A DNA stretch of 18,591 nucleotides, from assembly GCA_005223375.1 (NCBI GenBank), contig RXOD01004759.1, positions 1 through 18,591 of the forward strand. Reading direction: 5' to 3'. Position 1 is the first letter of the stretch; every line of letters starts with the position of its first letter. Below the pieces are notes generated by a model that was not told the origin of the DNA, searched no databases, and worked only from the letters and a program-made list of their open reading frames with translations. Positions 17,165 through 18,591 of this stretch are shown piece after piece. Made by a program: the position numbers and the translations under genes. Origin of the DNA: Amoebophrya sp. AT5.2. Its lineage: Eukaryota > Sar > Dinophyceae > Syndiniales > Amoebophryaceae.

Positions 17165-18591
17165 ATGTGCTCATTCGGATGTGCTTCAGCAACTGCACGC
17201 GGCCGATCTACTACTAGAACTTTTTGCCAAAGCTGCCGAACAGAAGCACAGCTTCTCTCGTCCTCTCTACAACCACGTCGAAGGGCTTGCTTGATACTGC
17301 TCTCACTGTCATCCGCGCTTCTTGAAGAATGTAGTTCTCGTGGTGCGTCTGCGTCTGCGACGGAAGACGCGCAGCTGCACGCTCTGTTTGCGGAGACAGG
17401 ACAAGCAGATGTCGACGTTCTTGTGGGAGGAGATGCAAATCGAGTCCCACAAGAACTCGAAATCGAGTCGAGCTCGCGGCGGAATCTTCAAGACGATGTG
17501 CTTCGCGCGTTCCGCGAAGACCCGCGTGCCGGCGCGCCGCCCGACCGCGACTGCTGGGAGGGGACTCCGCTGCGCCGCGACCTGGCTCGGGTTTTGGAGA
17601 GGATGCGGGAGGGCCGGCAGGGGCTCTTCGACATTCAGCTCGCGGACCACGACGCCGAGCTGCGCGCGTGGAGCAACGGGTTTGGCTTCCTCGACGCGTT
17701 TGGGTACGCACTCTGCACGCAGTTGTACATGCAGTGGACCGGACGCGCGGCGGGTAACGAGCTGCAGACCTGGGCCAACGAGCGCATGTACGGGCCGCGG
17801 GCAAAAAATGGGCAGGTGCAGCAGCAGCAGCAGGATGGAAATGGGAATGGTTACAAGTACGTGGACAGCCAGTACCCGATCGAGCAATGCGCCCCAGGCA
17901 AGGTGGTGATCTCCTTTCTCTGTCAGCACTTCTGCCTGGAACAGGCGGAGTACTATGTGGACCTGCCGAGGTCCAGCGTGAAGAACCTGCACGATGCGCA
18001 TCAGGTCGATATCGGGCCGCTGATGTGGTGCCACACCGGCTTCAACGAGCTTATGCTCGAAGAGGCAAGGCGGTGGCGACTGCGCGCAGCGATGCACGCA
18101 GCGGCTTTTGTCGGGAGGACGACTGGTGTCGACCTCGAAACCATGTGGCCCGACCTGTACTACTCGGACGTGGTCGCAACTTACGAGCGCAATACGCGGG
18201 AGATCTTTCTGAAGGCGAGCTTCCGCCCAGTGCGGATCGCAAAACCGGCGACGGACGGAGAGCGGTCTGGTGCTGCTGGGTCTGGGGAAGTGGTCGAAAA
18301 GTTTGTTCTGCAGACGCCGTTCGTGAAGGATTGCTTCCCGCACCGTAACAGGCGGCCTCACGACGACGCCCACCTCGTCGAGTCCCTTCAGCCGGAGGCC
18401 GAAGACATCCGCGTGTTTGCTCTCGAGTGTGCGGACTTCCGGGGCGGCATCCGATTTGCAGAGACGCCGGAGGACTGCCAACGCTTTCTGCTGAAGGCCG
18501 GCGGCAACAGTGCGCTTTTCTCGGAGGAAACGTTCGAGTGCTGGGCTTGGCGGTGCGAGAGCGGCAGGGAGCTTAAGGGGAGGATCAACCC
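17165..18591 (+). CDS. Unrecognised protein with hydrophobic N-terminal segment; 3'-truncated by the window
   Basis: One frame is open from just after the TAA at 17156 to the window end: 475 codons plus two bases. ATG 17165 is the only in-frame Met before about 17609, so it is the start unless an upstream exon exists. Residues about 36-54 read PRRRACLILLSLSSALLEE, a basic-then-hydrophobic stretch like a signal anchor or signal peptide, placed late behind a Ser/Thr/Arg-rich leader; this would fit secretory or bipartite targeting. The body is balanced and protein-like: RRDLARVLERMREGRQGLFD, then FGFLDAFGYALCTQLYMQW, WANERMYG, a short QQQQQ run, VISFLCQHFCLEQAEYYVDL, LMWCHTGFNELMLEEARRW and MWPDLYYSDVV. 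I recognise no family and no catalytic motif. High GC at third positions supports this strand. The long minus-strand frame opposite is its shadow. Confidence 0.6.
   Translation, partial: MCSFGCASATARGRSTTRTFCQSCRTEAQLLSSSLQPRRRACLILLSLSSALLEECSSRGASASATEDAQLHALFAETGQADVDVLVGGDANRVPQELEIESSSRRNLQDDVLRAFREDPRAGAPPDRDCWEGTPLRRDLARVLERMREGRQGLFDIQLADHDAELRAWSNGFGFLDAFGYALCTQLYMQWTGRAAGNELQTWANERMYGPRAKNGQVQQQQQDGNGNGYKYVDSQYPIEQCAPGKVVISFLCQHFCLEQAEYYVDLPRSSVKNLHDAHQVDIGPLMWCHTGFNELMLEEARRWRLRAAMHAAAFVGRTTGVDLETMWPDLYYSDVVATYERNTREIFLKASFRPVRIAKPATDGERSGAAGSGEVVEKFVLQTPFVKDCFPHRNRRPHDDAHLVESLQPEAEDIRVFALECADFRGGIRFAETPEDCQRFLLKAGGNSALFSEETFECWAWRCESGRELKGRIN

Noticed and set aside
17309..18481. 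390-aa minus-strand open frame
   Set aside because: It is His/Arg/Val-rich antisense of a + frame that is open from 17159 to the window end with better composition and GC-rich third positions. It is a shadow of the + gene.
1..18591. tRNA, rRNA, CRISPR, transposase or phage genes
   Set aside because: Looked for on both strands by eye; no cloverleaf, array of equal repeats, or recombinase/transposase motif was found. Small structured RNAs cannot be excluded without computation.

Overview
The window reads as nuclear DNA of a protist, most likely a dinoflagellate and perhaps Symbiodiniaceae-like. The grounds are very GC-rich third codon positions, spliceosomal introns whose acceptors mostly read AG|G, long Ala/Ser-rich coding exons, and gene models that all lie head-to-tail on the + strand. 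No bacterial operon structure, tRNA, rRNA, CRISPR array or transposase was seen. The taxonomic call is inference from these features; no marker gene proves it.

Layout. (1) About 14-2447: the 3' part of a multi-exon gene for an unrecognised protein, with a helical N-terminal half, a Gly/Pro/Met/Lys-rich centre and a C-terminal Myc-type nuclear localisation signal. (2) 2448-3361: a spacer that holds only a weak minus-strand ORF. (3) 3362-14450: a complete gene for GCN1, the giant HEAT-repeat activator of the eIF2-alpha kinase GCN2. I could join its six exons from protein continuity with known GCN1: 3362-9848, 9976-11375, 12288-12504, 12707-13138, 13514-14061 and 14178-14450. They total 9357 nt, exactly divisible by three, or 3118 aa plus stop. 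(4) 14451-15072: a spacer. (5) 15073-16670: a helical-repeat protein with a RAP-like C-terminus, probably an organelle RNA-binding factor. Its stop codon sits in the left arm of a strong inverted repeat (16661-16761). (6) 17165 to the window end: a 3'-truncated reading frame for an unrecognised protein with a hydrophobic N-terminal segment.

The most unusual feature is GCN1 intron 2 (11376-12287, 912 nt). It contains two extra, diverged copies of its own 3' end plus the first part of exon 3. Each copy keeps an intact CAG|G acceptor, and each pseudo-exon carries an in-frame stop. Between and after the copies lie a run of TACTAAC branch-site-like motifs mixed with GTGAGT donor-like motifs, two perfect small hairpins, and a ~140-nt stretch that is about 61% C. 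Four of the five GCN1 introns start GTACT instead of the usual GTAAG/GTGAG. GCN1 also has an expanded N-terminal half and stops roughly 240 residues before the usual C-terminus.

The genes do not form an obvious pathway. GCN1 belongs to translational stress control (GCN2-eIF2-alpha), the RAP-like protein to organelle RNA metabolism if the call is right, and the two unknowns to a probable nuclear and a probable secretory or organelle-targeted location.
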